This document shows positions 1 through 8,985 of a stretch of 64,000 bases of DNA, in pieces (the first letter of the stretch is position 1; every line of letters begins with the position of its first letter). A model generated the notes under the pieces. The model was not told the DNA's origin and ran no database searches. It saw only the letters and a list, made by a program, of their open reading frames with translations. Position numbers and translations under genes: made by a program. Origin of the DNA: Lolliginicoccus suaedae. GTDB taxonomy: Bacteria; Actinomycetota; Actinomycetes; Mycobacteriales; Mycobacteriaceae. The stretch lies in NCBI RefSeq assembly GCF_008312885.1, contig NZ_VSSO01000003.1, forward strand, positions 248,001 through 312,000, in the 5' to 3' direction.

Positions 1-563
1 TGCTCGGTCTCGATGAACTTCGGCGTCTCGCCATTGAGCTTGGAGCGCGGATTGATCAGGTCGATCGGGTCGAGCTGGTTGCCGCAGTTGTCGCACTGGT
101 CGCCGCGCGCGCCGTCGTAGCCACAGATCGGGCAGGTGCCCTCGACGTAGCGGTCGGGCAGCGTCCGCCCAGTGGAGGGACTGATCGCCCCGGTGGTGGT
201 CTTGGGGACGAGGTAGCCGTTCTTGTGCAAGGTACGGAAGAGTTCCTGCACCACCGCGTAGTGGTTGCGCGTGGTGGTGCGGGTGAACAGGTCGTAGCTC
301 AGGCCCAGGCCAGCGAGGTCGTCGACGATGACGCGGTTGTACCGGTCAGCGAGCTCCTGGGGCGTGGTGCCCTCCTGCTCGGCCTGCACGAGGATGGGGG
401 TGCCGTGCTCGTCGGTGCCCGAGACCATCAGCACGTCGTTGCCGGCCATTCGCTGGTAGCGGGCGAAAACGTCCGACGGGACGCCGAAGCCGGAAACGTG
501 GCCAATGTGGCGGGGGCCGTTGGTGTAGGGCCACGCAACCGCCGTGAGCACTCGGGTAGACAT
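1..563 (-). CDS. metG: methionyl-tRNA synthetase, N-terminal part (runs off the left edge)
   Basis: Charges tRNA-Met with methionine in the cytoplasm. About 187 N-terminal codons are visible. The class I signature HIGH is at residues 19-22, in the context [14 protein letters not shown] Cys4 zinc knuckle (CPIC, then CDNC nine residues later) follows around residues 145-160, which is the usual place for the MetRS connective-peptide insert. The ATG at 563 gives [13 protein letters not shown], the expected N-terminus. It is transcribed away from the DUF2786 gene. metG close to pabB, rsmI and pmt recalls the M. tuberculosis Rv1002c-Rv1007c neighbourhood. The KMSKS loop and anticodon-binding domain lie outside the window. 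Confidence 0.97.
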   Translation of the reverse strand, partial: MSTRVLTAVAWPYTNGPRHIGHVSGFGVPSDVFARYQRMAGNDVLMVSGTDEHGTPILVQAEQEGTTPQELADRYNRVIVDDLAGLGLSYDLFTRTTTRNHYAVVQELFRTLHKNGYLVPKTTTGAISPSTGRTLPDRYVEGTCPICGYDGARGDQCDNCGNQLDPIDLINPRSKLNGETPKFIETE

Positions 564-698
564 GCCCCAAGCCTATTCGGTCATGCACGGGGAATCCCAA
601 CCGCAGTGCCTGGGAGCGCCGTGCGGCTGGTGAACCTTTGATGTCGCGGCTGCGTCGCTCCCACACCTCATCGGCGGATACAGGCATACTGCACTGCC

Positions 699-2228
699 AT
701 GGGGACGACCTCCGAGGACAACGGCAGCCCAGGCCGGCGAGACCAGGCCCAGCGCGATCAGGCACAGCGCGGGCAAGGCCAGGGCGATTCCGCGCTGGGC
801 GCGCTCGGCGCGCGGCTGCGCTTCCCCTCCTGGGCGACGCGCCGCCCCGGCCAGCCCCAGGATTCCGCCTCCGCCAGCCACGGGGGCAGCGCGCGCAATG
901 CGGACACCGAGGAGCAGTGGAGCTGGCCCGGCGGCATTGTCCGCCCCGGCACCGACGCGCACACCCTCGTCATGGAGATGGTCCTCGACGGCGCGCATGC
1001 CAGTGTCGGCAGCCGCCGCTCGCGCGCGCATGCCACGAGCATCGCCGACCGGCTCGCTGCCATCGATGCGGGCCGGGAGCCATGGCTGGCCACCCGGGTG
1101 GCGTCCGAGCTGCTGCTCGCCGCGATGGACTCGCTGTACGAGCATGGCTGGCAGCCGCTCGACGTGGTGCACGTGGTGCGCCGGGCGCATGCCGCACCAG
1201 TGCTCGAGCTCGCGGTCGCGACGGTGACGCATCAAGCAGTGCTCGCGAACGCCGAGCACCGTGCTCCACTGCCGTGGGTCGAGCAGCTGCGCGAGGTCGA
1301 GCAGTCGTTCCCCCGCCTGGCCGGGACCATGCGCCGCGCGGCCGTGCACAATCCTGCCGGCCGACCGTTCCTGCTGATGATCGACTACCCGCAGGTGCTG
1401 CACACCGATTGGCAGTCGGTGCTCGCGCTCCTTGGCCAGTGGCATGACCTGCCGGTGTGGCCCGTGGTGTGCGCGACGCCGTCGCAGTGGCCGGAGCAGC
1501 GGATCGACACCGATGCCAGCGCGCCCACGGTGGAGCCGCGCGTGCTGAACCGGGTGCGGGGCCTGCTCGCCAAGGCCGAGGCAACGACCTACCAGGGCGA
1601 GGCGGAGGCGTTCACGGCGAAGGCGCAGGAACTGATGACGCGCTACGCGATCGACGCGGCGATCCTCAGCGCGACCGTGGACCGCACGGACGTGGTGACC
1701 CGGCGCGTCCACATCGAGAACCCCTACACCAAGTCCAAGGTGCATCTGCTGCACGAGATCGCGCTCGCGAACCGGGTGCGGGTGGTGTGGGATGCCGAGT
1801 ACTCGGTCGCCACCGCTGTGGGAACACCGGTGGATCTGCGGCAGGTCGGGCTGCTCTACGAATCGACACTCGTGCAGGCCACCCGATCGATGACGGCGAT
1901 CGGTGAGTCCAGCAAGGATCCCGCGACCCGCTCGGCGAGCTTCCGCCGCGCATTCCTGTTCGCCTACGCGGTGCGGGTGGGGCAACGCTTGCAGCAGGTG
2001 GGCGAGCACACCATGGCCGAGGAGGCGCGCCGCAAGCGCCAGGACGGCCAGGACCTGCTGCCGATCCTCGCGGCGCAGGACGCTGCCGTCAACGACGAGT
2101 TCGAGCGATTGTTCCCGCAGACCGAGAAGCAGACCGCCGCACCGATGGATGCGCGTGGCTGGATCGCGGGCAAGGTCGCTGCCGACCAGGCCGTGCTCGC
2201 GCCCGCCGGGGCGAGCCTCGAGGCGTGA
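699..2228 (+). CDS. DUF2786 domain-containing protein of unknown function
   Basis: This 509-residue protein has a recognisable DUF2786 block at about residues 283-320 (RVRGLLAKAEATTYQGEAEA, then AQELMTRYAID). The first 60 residues are low-complexity, rich in Gln, Gly and Arg, and probably disordered. The middle part is predicted soluble and I see no catalytic motif. DUF2786 proteins are common in actinobacteria and their role is not established. The ATG at 699 lies 136 bases from the divergent metG start, so both promoters share this gap. It ends 51 bases before pabB and may be co-transcribed with it. Confidence 0.85.
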   Translation: MGTTSEDNGSPGRRDQAQRDQAQRGQGQGDSALGALGARLRFPSWATRRPGQPQDSASASHGGSARNADTEEQWSWPGGIVRPGTDAHTLVMEMVLDGAHASVGSRRSRAHATSIADRLAAIDAGREPWLATRVASELLLAAMDSLYEHGWQPLDVVHVVRRAHAAPVLELAVATVTHQAVLANAEHRAPLPWVEQLREVEQSFPRLAGTMRRAAVHNPAGRPFLLMIDYPQVLHTDWQSVLALLGQWHDLPVWPVVCATPSQWPEQRIDTDASAPTVEPRVLNRVRGLLAKAEATTYQGEAEAFTAKAQELMTRYAIDAAILSATVDRTDVVTRRVHIENPYTKSKVHLLHEIALANRVRVVWDAEYSVATAVGTPVDLRQVGLLYESTLVQATRSMTAIGESSKDPATRSASFRRAFLFAYAVRVGQRLQQVGEHTMAEEARRKRQDGQDLLPILAAQDAAVNDEFERLFPQTEKQTAAPMDARGWIAGKVAADQAVLAPAGASLEA

Positions 2229-2279
2229 GGATCAGCCTGGCGTAGGTCACTGCCGGGCGCGCGTGCGACTCTGTAGAGC

Positions 2280-3542
2280 GTGCGATACGAACGGTTGGGC
2301 GCGGGCAACCCTGCGGCCGAGGTGCTGCGTGCCCTGGCCCGCGGGGCACGATCGCGTGGCCTCGCCCCGCCCGCGGCTCTGACGGGCGACTGGTTCGGCT
2401 CCCGCGCGATCATCGCACCGTCGATCGCGGTCGCACCGCCGAGCGAGGGCGCGCAGCCATTCGGACTGGACACGGCTGAGCTCGAACCACCAGAGGGCGC
2501 CCCGGAAGGTTTCTTCGGCGGCGGATGGTTCGGCTACCTCTCCTACCCCGACGGCACGATGGACGGGCGCTCGGGCCCGCTGCCCGCTGCAGCGTCCGGA
2601 TACGCGCCCATGGTGCTCCGCCTCGACGCGGACGACTGCTGGTGGTTCGAATCGCTCGCCAGCGCCCACTGCCCTGGTTGGGTGCGCGATGCCGTGCACA
2701 GTATCGCACCGGCGGCCTCGGAATGGTCGTGCGAGTGGCTTCCGCCCGACCGCGCGGCGCACGAGCACGGCGTGGAATCCTGCCTCGAGGCGATCCGCGA
2801 CGGCGAGGTCTATCAGGCGTGCGTGTGCGGGTTCTTCCAGGGCCGCTTCGTCGGCGAGCCCGTGGACTTCTTCGCCGATGGCATCACCGCCACCCGGCCC
2901 GCGCGCGCCGCGTTCCTCACCGGCGCCTGGGGCGCGGTCGCCTCGCTATCGCCGGAACTGTTCCTCTCCCGGCACGGCGGCATCGTCGAATCGAGCCCCA
3001 TCAAGGGCACCCTGCCCATCACGGCCGATCCCCGGTTGCTGCGCGAATCGGTCAAGGACGTGGCCGAGAACGTGATGATCGTCGATCTCGTCCGCAATGA
3101 TCTCGGTCGCCTCGCCCGCCCCGGTTCGGTCACGGTCACCGAGCTGCTGCGCATCCACCCAGCGCCCGGAGTGTGGCACCTGGTGTCCACGGTGCGTGCG
3201 GGCATCGATCCCGGTGTGCCGGTGGCGGACCTGCTCGGGGCGACGTTCCCGCCCGCGTCGGTGACGGGGACGCCGAAGCTGCGCGCCCGTCGCTTCCTGC
3301 AGGAGTGGGAGCCTGAGCCGCGCGGGGTGTATTGCGGAACCATAGGCGCCCGCTCCCCTGTCGCTGGGCTGGAGCTGAACGTCGCGATCCGCACCGTCGA
3401 GCTCGGGCCGGCGACCGGAACCGCGCGCTCCTGCCGCCTCGGTGTGGGCGGGGGCATCACCATCGACTCACGCGCGGACACCGAATGGCACGAGTGCCTC
3501 GCCAAGGCCGCGACCATCGTGGGGCTCAGCTCGCGCGGCTAG
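2280..3542 (+). CDS. pabB: aminodeoxychorismate synthase component I
   Basis: Makes 4-amino-4-deoxychorismate from chorismate and ammonia, the branch towards p-aminobenzoate and folate. The 420-residue protein has the chorismate-binding fold. SSPIKGT near residue 240 carries the lysine that distinguishes PabB from TrpE, which has PIAGT. It is followed by DLVRNDLGR and PPASVTGTPKLRA and ends with VGGGITIDS, the usual run of chorismate-enzyme motifs. The start is a GTG at 2280. No glutaminase partner (pabA) or lyase (pabC) is fused or adjacent. A perfect palindrome lies 45 bases after the stop. Confidence 0.93.
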   Translation: MRYERLGAGNPAAEVLRALARGARSRGLAPPAALTGDWFGSRAIIAPSIAVAPPSEGAQPFGLDTAELEPPEGAPEGFFGGGWFGYLSYPDGTMDGRSGPLPAAASGYAPMVLRLDADDCWWFESLASAHCPGWVRDAVHSIAPAASEWSCEWLPPDRAAHEHGVESCLEAIRDGEVYQACVCGFFQGRFVGEPVDFFADGITATRPARAAFLTGAWGAVASLSPELFLSRHGGIVESSPIKGTLPITADPRLLRESVKDVAENVMIVDLVRNDLGRLARPGSVTVTELLRIHPAPGVWHLVSTVRAGIDPGVPVADLLGATFPPASVTGTPKLRARRFLQEWEPEPRGVYCGTIGARSPVAGLELNVAIRTVELGPATGTARSCRLGVGGGITIDSRADTEWHECLAKAATIVGLSSRG

Positions 3543-3586
3543 CTTGGGCTGGCCCGGTCCGGTACCGCGAGTGTGCCCCGCGAGTC

Positions 3587-3647
3587 CGCGAGTGTGCGAA
3601 GAACGACAGGCTTCGCGCTCCGAGCTGTCGTTCTTCGCACACTCGCG
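3587..3647. terminator. Perfect 23-bp inverted repeat between convergent pabB and rsmI
   Basis: The left arm 3587-3609 and right arm 3625-3647 are exact reverse complements around a 15-base loop. There is no T-run after the stem, so it may act as a bidirectional hairpin terminator or as a DNA element. It sits between two convergent stop codons (3542 and 3703). Confidence 0.75.
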
Positions 3648-3702
3648 GTGCAGGTGGGACAGCTGCGGCACGTGGGAGACCGGGCACCCCGACCAGAGCC
3701 CC

Positions 3703-4536
3703 CTACTCGTCGCGGCGCTTGAGGTATTCCTGGTACAGGTCGCGCTTGGACACCCCGGCGTGCTCCGCGATGACAGCACACGCTTCCTTGAGACGGCTCC
3801 CGGCCTCGACTAGCCGCTCGACGTCGCGCACGTGGTCGATGGCCTCATCGGTGGTGGTCGCTGCTCCGGCGAGGACAACGGTGATCTCGCCGCGCACGTT
3901 TCCGGTGGCCCATTCAGCAAGCTCGGCGAGGGTGCCGCGGACGACTTCCTCGTAGGTCTTGGTCAGCTCGCGGCATACGGCCGCGCGGCGCTCGCCACCG
4001 AGGACCGTTGCGGCGTCGGCGAGGGACTCGGCGAGACGGTGGGGTGCCTCGAAGAACACGCAGGCGCGGGCCTCGTGGCGGAGGGTCTCGAAGTAGGCGC
4101 GGCGGGCTCCGGCCTTGCGGGGCGGGAAGCCGTCGAAGCAGAACCGGTCGACGGGCAGGCCCGAGAGGGCGAGGGCGGTGGTGACGGCGGACGGGCCGGG
4201 CAGGCACGTGACGCGCAGGTCATGCTCGGCGCACGCGGCGACGAGGCGGAAGCCTGGGTCGCTGACCGAGGGCATGCCGGCGTCGGTGATGAGCAGGACG
4301 GTGGCGCCGTCGGTGATGTCGCGGACGAGTTGCTCGATGCGGCTGTGCTCGTTGTGGTCGTAGAAGCTGAGGATGCGTCCGGTGATGGTGACGCCGAGCG
4401 AGCTCGCGAGCTGCCGGGCACGGCGGGTGTCCTCGGCGGCGATGACGCCAGCGGTGCCGAGGGCCTCGATGAGGCGGGGCGAGGCGTCGCGAACGTCGCC
4501 GAGGGGGGTTGCCGCGAGCACCAACTGACCAGTCAT
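3703..4536 (-). CDS. rsmI: 16S rRNA (cytidine1402-2'-O)-methyltransferase
   Basis: Methylates the 2'-OH of C1402 in the 16S rRNA decoding centre using S-adenosylmethionine. The 277-residue protein shows the RsmI/YraL tetrapyrrole-methylase-fold signatures: LVLAATPLGDV at the N-terminus, IAAEDTRRARQLAS, LITDAGMPSVSDPG, CLPGPSAVTTALALSG and FFEAPHRLAESL. The frame is open far upstream, but the ATG at 4536 gives the family's usual N-terminus and length. Its start is 24 bases from the divergent pmt start, so the two share one promoter region, as Rv1003 and Rv1002c do in M. tuberculosis. Confidence 0.96.
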   Translation of the reverse strand: MTGQLVLAATPLGDVRDASPRLIEALGTAGVIAAEDTRRARQLASSLGVTITGRILSFYDHNEHSRIEQLVRDITDGATVLLITDAGMPSVSDPGFRLVAACAEHDLRVTCLPGPSAVTTALALSGLPVDRFCFDGFPPRKAGARRAYFETLRHEARACVFFEAPHRLAESLADAATVLGGERRAAVCRELTKTYEEVVRGTLAELAEWATGNVRGEITVVLAGAATTTDEAIDHVRDVERLVEAGSRLKEACAVIAEHAGVSKRDLYQEYLKRRDE

Positions 4537-4560
4537 GGTGGTACAGCCTACGATCGTGGG

Positions 4561-6180
4561 GTGACGGTTCTCGAACTCGCGCGTCGATCCGGGGTGCGCC
4601 GGTCCCAGCGCGATGGTTCCCCGGCTCATGCGGGGCCGCCACGGCATCCGGTTCCTGGCCGCTTGGAGCGCCGCGATTCGCCGGGGAGGGTGGATCCGGT
4701 CGAGGTGCCGATGCCGTCGGACCGGTTGCGCGGCTGGATGGTGGCACTGTTCCTGGCGGTGCTGGCGGCGATCACGCGGTTCGCGCGGCTGGGCACCCCC
4801 ACCGACGGCGGCATGCCGGTGTTCGACGAGAAGCATTACGTGACCCAGGCGTGGCAGATGCTGCAGGGCGGCTGGGTGGAGGAGAACCCGGCGTACGGGC
4901 TGGTGGTGCATCCTCCGCTGGGCAAGCAGTTGATCGCGCTGGGCGAGGCGATGCTGGGCTACACGGCGCTGGGGTGGCGGTTCTCGGCGGCGGTGGCCGG
5001 TGTGGTGCTGGTGGTGCTGGTGACGCGCATCGCGCGACGCCTGGCCCGGTCCACGCTGGTGGGGGCCATCGCGGGGCTGCTGGTGCTGGCGGACGGGCTG
5101 ACGTTCGTGACCTCGCGCATGGGGATGCTCGACATCTTCCTCGTGGTGCTGGTGGTCGCGGCGTTCGGCTGCCTGGTGATCGACCGCGATGACGTGCGCT
5201 CGCGGTTCGCGCGGGCGTACGAGGAGGGCCGGATCGGCGCGTCCGCGCTGGGACCGCGCATGGGCGTGCGCTGGTGGCGGTTCGCCGCCGGGGTGCTGCT
5301 GGGGCTCGCGGTGGCAACGAAGTGGTCGGGGCTGTACTTCATCGCGTTCTTCGGAGTGATGAGCGTGGCGCTGGATCTCGCGGCCCGCTATCGGTACCGG
5401 GTGCGCCGCCCACTGCGGGGGACGCTCGCGAGGGACATGGCACCCGCGTTGTGGGCGCTGCTCGTCGTCCCTGCCTGCGTGTACCTGGCGAGCTACTGGG
5501 CGTGGTTCACGAGCGAGACGGGCGTGGACCGGCATGCGGTGGGCCAGGATGTGGGAACGGGCGGGGCGTGGTCGTTCCTGCCGGACGCCGTGCGCTCGTT
5601 GTGGCACAACCATGCGACCATCCTGGAGTTCCATGCGGGCCTGACGAACTCGGCAGGGCATCTGCACCCGTGGGAGTCCAAGCCGTGGACGTGGCCGATG
5701 GGGCTGCGCCCGATGCTGTACTACTTCGCCGATGGCAGCGAGATCACCGGCTGCGGCGCGGGCGCGTGCGTGCGCGCGGTGATGCTGGTGGGTACCCCGG
5801 CGCTGTGGTGGGTGGCGCTGCCGGTGATCGCATGGTCGGTGTGGCGGACCGTCGCGCACCGGGATGGCCGGCACGCGCTGGTGCTGACGGGGTACCTGGC
5901 GGGCTTCCTGCCGTGGTTCGCGAGCCTTGATCGGCAGATGTACTACTTCTATGCCGCTCCGATGGCGCCATTCCTCGCGATTCTGGTGGCTCTGGCGCTG
6001 GGTGACCTGCTGGGTGCGTCGCGCCGATCGGAGGAGCGGCGCGTGCTGGCCCGGCTGGTGGTGTGCTGCTACCTGGCGCTGGTGATCGTGAACTTCGCGT
6101 GGTTGTACCCGATCCTCTCAGCGGTGCCGATCACCGAGGAGTTCTGGCAGTGGCAGCTGTGGCTGCCGAGCTGGCGGTGA
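4561..6180 (+). CDS. pmt: polyprenyl-phosphate-mannose--protein mannosyltransferase (PMT family)
   Basis: Integral membrane GT-C glycosyltransferase that moves mannose from polyprenyl-phosphate-mannose onto Ser/Thr of proteins crossing the membrane, often through the Sec route. The 539-residue protein has about 10 membrane segments. The first extracytoplasmic loop carries the conserved acidic pair (GGMPVFDEKHYVTQAWQM); PPLGKQL follows. The last loop has the family's WP-rich stretch (HPWESKPWTWPMGLRPMLYY). The GTG at 4561 gives a length close to mycobacterial Pmt; the frame is open further upstream only because it lies opposite rsmI. A Pmt implies secreted mannoproteins, typical of mycolate-containing actinobacteria. 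Confidence 0.94.
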   Translation: MTVLELARRSGVRRSQRDGSPAHAGPPRHPVPGRLERRDSPGRVDPVEVPMPSDRLRGWMVALFLAVLAAITRFARLGTPTDGGMPVFDEKHYVTQAWQMLQGGWVEENPAYGLVVHPPLGKQLIALGEAMLGYTALGWRFSAAVAGVVLVVLVTRIARRLARSTLVGAIAGLLVLADGLTFVTSRMGMLDIFLVVLVVAAFGCLVIDRDDVRSRFARAYEEGRIGASALGPRMGVRWWRFAAGVLLGLAVATKWSGLYFIAFFGVMSVALDLAARYRYRVRRPLRGTLARDMAPALWALLVVPACVYLASYWAWFTSETGVDRHAVGQDVGTGGAWSFLPDAVRSLWHNHATILEFHAGLTNSAGHLHPWESKPWTWPMGLRPMLYYFADGSEITGCGAGACVRAVMLVGTPALWWVALPVIAWSVWRTVAHRDGRHALVLTGYLAGFLPWFASLDRQMYYFYAAPMAPFLAILVALALGDLLGASRRSEERRVLARLVVCCYLALVIVNFAWLYPILSAVPITEEFWQWQLWLPSWR

Positions 6181-6306
6181 GTGCCCGCGGCCGCTGATGC
6201 CGAGTGCTGCGGGCGCGGAGGCGATTCGGGCTTGTCGGTCCCTAGTGGTAGACAAGGTGTCGACTATTGCCCGGATCGACTGGACGACATTGCAAAGGGT
6301 GGGTGG

Positions 6307-7119
6307 ATGAAGCGCGCAGACCTCGCGTTCGCCGTGGACAGGAAGCTCCGTGGAGTGGTGAGCACCAAGGTGCGGATCGCGATCGTGCTGCTCGTGATCG
6401 TGGGCCTCGGCGTGATGGTGGTGGTGACGGGCTCGCAGGACGGCTCCGATGATGTCACCGCCTCGATCCCGGAGGGCTTCGACAGGTCGGATGTGACGTG
6501 GCATAGCCCTGGCACTCCCGCGACGGACGCGGAGGTCGCGCGGTGGGAGGCTGCCCGGGAGGCTTTGGATGATCTGCCCGTTCGCGGGCGCGCGCCTCAG
6601 ACGGGCTATGACCGGGAGGAATTCGGCCCCGCCTGGACCGATGATGTGGACGTGGAGTACGGCGGCAATGGCTGCGATACGCGCAACGACATCCTCATCC
6701 GGGACTTCCTGGAGGTGACGTTCCGGCCTGGCGAGGAGGGCTGCGTCGTGGGCGAGGGAACGATCCTCGATCCGTTCACTCTGGAGACGATCGAGTTCGT
6801 GCGCGGGCCCGAGACCTCCGGCGAGGTTCAGGTCGATCACCTCGTGGCGTTGTCCGACGCGTGGCAGAAGGGCGCGCAGCAGTTGTCGGAGCGCGAGCGG
6901 CGCAACTTCGCCAATGACCCGCGGAACCTGCTGGCCGTGGCGGGCTGGGCGAACCAGCAGAAGAGCGACAGCGACGCCTCGGGCTGGTTGCCACCGAATC
7001 GTTCCTACCGGTGCACGTATGTATCGCAGCAGATCGAGGTGAAGACGATCTACGAGCTGTGGGTCACATCTTCCGAGCGGGACGCCATGCTCGCGGTGTT
7101 CGACACCTGCCTGGGCTAG
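6307..7119 (+). CDS. membrane-anchored or secreted HNH endonuclease family protein (DUF1524-like)
   Basis: The 270-residue protein has a short cytoplasmic N-terminus, one hydrophobic segment at about residues 23-41 and a long extracytoplasmic part. The nuclease-like block is VQVDHLVALSDAWQKGA, then NDPRNLLAVAGWANQQKSD, then a C-terminal Cys and Trp-containing tail. This is the arrangement of actinobacterial secreted HNH/DUF1524 proteins. Four or more Cys in the exported part suggest disulfides. The ATG at 6307 was chosen because it begins just before the charged N-terminus and membrane segment; the upstream 126 bases are probably promoter. Whether it cleaves DNA outside the cell is not known from the sequence. 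Confidence 0.85.
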   Translation: MKRADLAFAVDRKLRGVVSTKVRIAIVLLVIVGLGVMVVVTGSQDGSDDVTASIPEGFDRSDVTWHSPGTPATDAEVARWEAAREALDDLPVRGRAPQTGYDREEFGPAWTDDVDVEYGGNGCDTRNDILIRDFLEVTFRPGEEGCVVGEGTILDPFTLETIEFVRGPETSGEVQVDHLVALSDAWQKGAQQLSERERRNFANDPRNLLAVAGWANQQKSDSDASGWLPPNRSYRCTYVSQQIEVKTIYELWVTSSERDAMLAVFDTCLG

Positions 7120-7192
7120 CGCCTGGCGGGTTTGCTCGGGCGAGCGGGAATGCGTCGTGGCACCCTCCCGCAGGTGATTCTCTCGCTCGCAC

Positions 7193-7259
7193 AAGCACCG
7201 GAAATCGCCAAACGCGATAGAAGCTGGCCCGGAATCTGGGCAGTTTCTATCGCGTTTGG
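7193..7259 (+). repeat. Palindromic intergenic element, family A, copy 1
   Basis: A 15-base lead with the motif AGCACCGGAAATCG precedes an outer stem of 15 bp (7208-7222 pairing with 7245-7259, core AAACGCGATAGAA). A short inner stem (GCCC/GGGC) lies inside. It sits between the convergent HNH gene and doxX. Two further copies lie at 23181 and 39800. Confidence 0.85.
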
Positions 7260-7316
7260 GTCTGGACGGCAGGAATGGGCGCCGCCGGGAAAGGGGCAGC
7301 CGTAGAAACGTCGCCG

Positions 7317-7736
7317 TCAGGCAGGTGCGCGCAAGCCAGGGATGAAGTTGTCGATGCTGATCCGTCCGGCGCCGATGGCGGCGATCATGAGCGAGCCGAC
7401 ACCGAGGGCGAGGACGAGCTCGTATCCGCCCTCAGAAACGAAGACGCCGTTCTCGACGTGGACGAGGAAGAAGGCCCCGACCATGTTGGCGAAGAGCAGG
7501 AGCCCCACGACGGGGGTGAGCGCACCGATGATGAGCGCGATGCCACCGACGAGCTCGAGGTAGGTGACGATGTAGGCGGTGATCTCGGGCAGCGGTGCAT
7601 TGATCGAGGTGAAGAATTGCTGCACGCCATCGATGGTTTGCTCGTTGAGCTTCTGCCATCCGTGCGCGGTGAAGACGATGCCGATTCCGATGCGGGCGAT
7701 GAGTACGGCGATATCGCGGTGCCATCCGTGTGCCAT
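7317..7736 (-). CDS. DoxX family membrane protein
   Basis: A 139-residue protein with four predicted membrane helices and the DoxX family pattern: DIAVLIARIGIGIVFTAHGWQKL at the N-terminus, then LELVGGIALIIGALTP and LLLFANMVGAFFLVH. DoxX proteins are small quinone- or thiol-linked membrane proteins. In mycobacteria one member works with superoxide dismutase and a thiosulfate sulfurtransferase, but this gene has neither beside it. It is divergent from a second DoxX-like gene at 7973, and a MarR-type inverted repeat lies in the gap between them. Confidence 0.9.
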   Translation of the reverse strand: MAHGWHRDIAVLIARIGIGIVFTAHGWQKLNEQTIDGVQQFFTSINAPLPEITAYIVTYLELVGGIALIIGALTPVVGLLLFANMVGAFFLVHVENGVFVSEGGYELVLALGVGSLMIAAIGAGRISIDNFIPGLRAPA

Positions 7737-7824
7737 GGTTTCCTCCTGGTGTCGTTCGTGCGCGGGACCAAGCGCGGGGCCAAGGTGTGCCGAGCGGACC
7801 TATGAGTGCACACTAGCGACAATC

Positions 7825-7842
7825 TAGTTGACCATGCAACTA
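7825..7842. promoter_or_regulatory. Candidate MarR-type operator (TAGTTG-N6-CAACTA)
   Basis: The arms TAGTTG (7825-7830) and CAACTA (7837-7842) are perfect complements with a 6-base spacer. It lies 83 bases upstream of the leftward doxX start and 131 bases upstream of the rightward DoxX-like start. MarR-family regulators in actinobacteria often bind this kind of sequence. No MarR gene is adjacent, so the regulator would act in trans. Confidence 0.5.
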
Positions 7843-7972
7843 AATCTGGGTGAATGGCTGGTTGCGGGCGCCACACCCATGTGCCATGCGCCAACGCGGG
7901 CCCGATCCGCTAGTCGTCCGCTGCTCCGCGCTATAACCTGGTCTACCAGCAAGGAAATCCAGGGGAGGCTGA

Positions 7973-8350
7973 ATGGACCTAGTGTTATGGATTCCTTCCG
8001 CGATCCTTGCCGCAGCGTTTCTCCTCAGTGGCGTGACCAAGACATCCACGCCCTACGAGGCCTACCGGGCCAGGCCCCGCGCCGCCTGGGCCAGCGACTT
8101 CTCCCCCAAAGCTGTCCGCGCGATCGGCATCCTCGAGATCCTGGGCGCGCTCGGGCTCGTGCTGCCCCAGGCCACCGGCATCTACCCGTTGATAACGCCA
8201 CTGGCCGCGGCCGGGCTCGCCGCGCTGCTCGCGCTCGCCGGCCTCGTGCTGCATCGCCGCGGCGAGCTAGGCCCCGCGCTCCCCTATGTCGGCACCTTGC
8301 TCGTCCTCGCGATCGTCGTGGCGATCGGCCGCCTCGCCGCCACCGCTTGA
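7973..8350 (+). CDS. DoxX-like small membrane protein
   Basis: This 125-residue protein has four predicted membrane segments and resembles the DoxX/MauE-like family: LVLWIPSAILAAAFLLSGVTK at the start, ILEILGALGLVLP in the middle, and a short C-terminal helix. It is divergent from the DoxX gene at 7736. Its last 84 bases overlap the 3' end of the GntR gene on the other strand, so the two transcripts are complementary at their ends. Function unknown. Confidence 0.85.
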   Translation: MDLVLWIPSAILAAAFLLSGVTKTSTPYEAYRARPRAAWASDFSPKAVRAIGILEILGALGLVLPQATGIYPLITPLAAAGLAALLALAGLVLHRRGELGPALPYVGTLLVLAIVVAIGRLAATA

Positions 8351-8713
8351 GCCGTCGGTGCCGCGCAGCGCGGCCTCCACGAGGGACCGGATCTCCGCCG
8401 CCCCATAGCCGAGACCAGTGAGCTGGGCAACGAATTCGGTGGCGGCGGACTCCGCGCGACCGCGCACGGGGTCGGCTCCGGGCGCCACGAACGTACCGAG
8501 CCTGCCGTGCGTCTCGATCAATCCCTTGGCCTCGAGCTCGCGGTAGGCGCGCGCCACCGTGTTCGGCGAGATGCGCAGCTCCCCAGCGAGCGCCCGCACG
8601 GTCGGTAGCTTGGTGCCCGCGATCAACGTGCCCTCGCGAACGGCATCGACGACGCCGCACACGATCTGCTCATACGGCGGCATGGCCGAACCGCCATCAA
8701 TCGAGACCAGCAT
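8267..8713 (-). CDS. GntR family transcriptional regulator (YtrA-like)
   Basis: A 148-residue regulator with a GntR winged helix: PPYEQIVCGVVDAVREG, KLPTVRALAGELRISPNTV and ARAYRELEAKGLIETHGRLG within the first 75 residues. It lacks a large effector-binding domain, as YtrA-type regulators do. The ATG at 8713 gives MLVSIDGGSAMPPYEQI, the usual YtrA start; further upstream start codons extend into the intergenic region. The C-terminal 28 codons run antisense to the DoxX-like gene and are charged and unlike the family, so the stop may be a late one. YtrA regulators usually control neighbouring ABC transporters, but none is here. Confidence 0.85.
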   Translation of the reverse strand: MLVSIDGGSAMPPYEQIVCGVVDAVREGTLIAGTKLPTVRALAGELRISPNTVARAYRELEAKGLIETHGRLGTFVAPGADPVRGRAESAATEFVAQLTGLGYGAAEIRSLVEAALRGTDGSSGGGEAADRHDDREDEQGADIGERGA

Positions 8714-8985
8714 CCACACGTACCTCGCTCTCCCGGACCACGCGCCGGGCACACACCAGTATCACGCGCGTGCTCCCCATTAGTGGCGAGTCAGCGACAA
8801 TTGCCCATTGGCCGATGCCACGATCGATCGCGCCACCCGCGCTGACCGAGCAGCACTCCGTCCTCGACCCGTTGCGGCACGGGCGCCCGGCGCGCGGCAG
8901 CGTCGAAGCTCGGTGCTAGCACCACCGCGATGGCCTGCGCTAGCCTGCGAGATGTTCACCGTCGGCTCGGAGCATTGAGGTTCAC

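Noticed and set aside
3703-5874. An rsmI gene with a 440-residue N-terminal extension
   Set aside because: The extension lies antisense to pmt and is low complexity; the ATG at 4536 gives the family's normal start and length.
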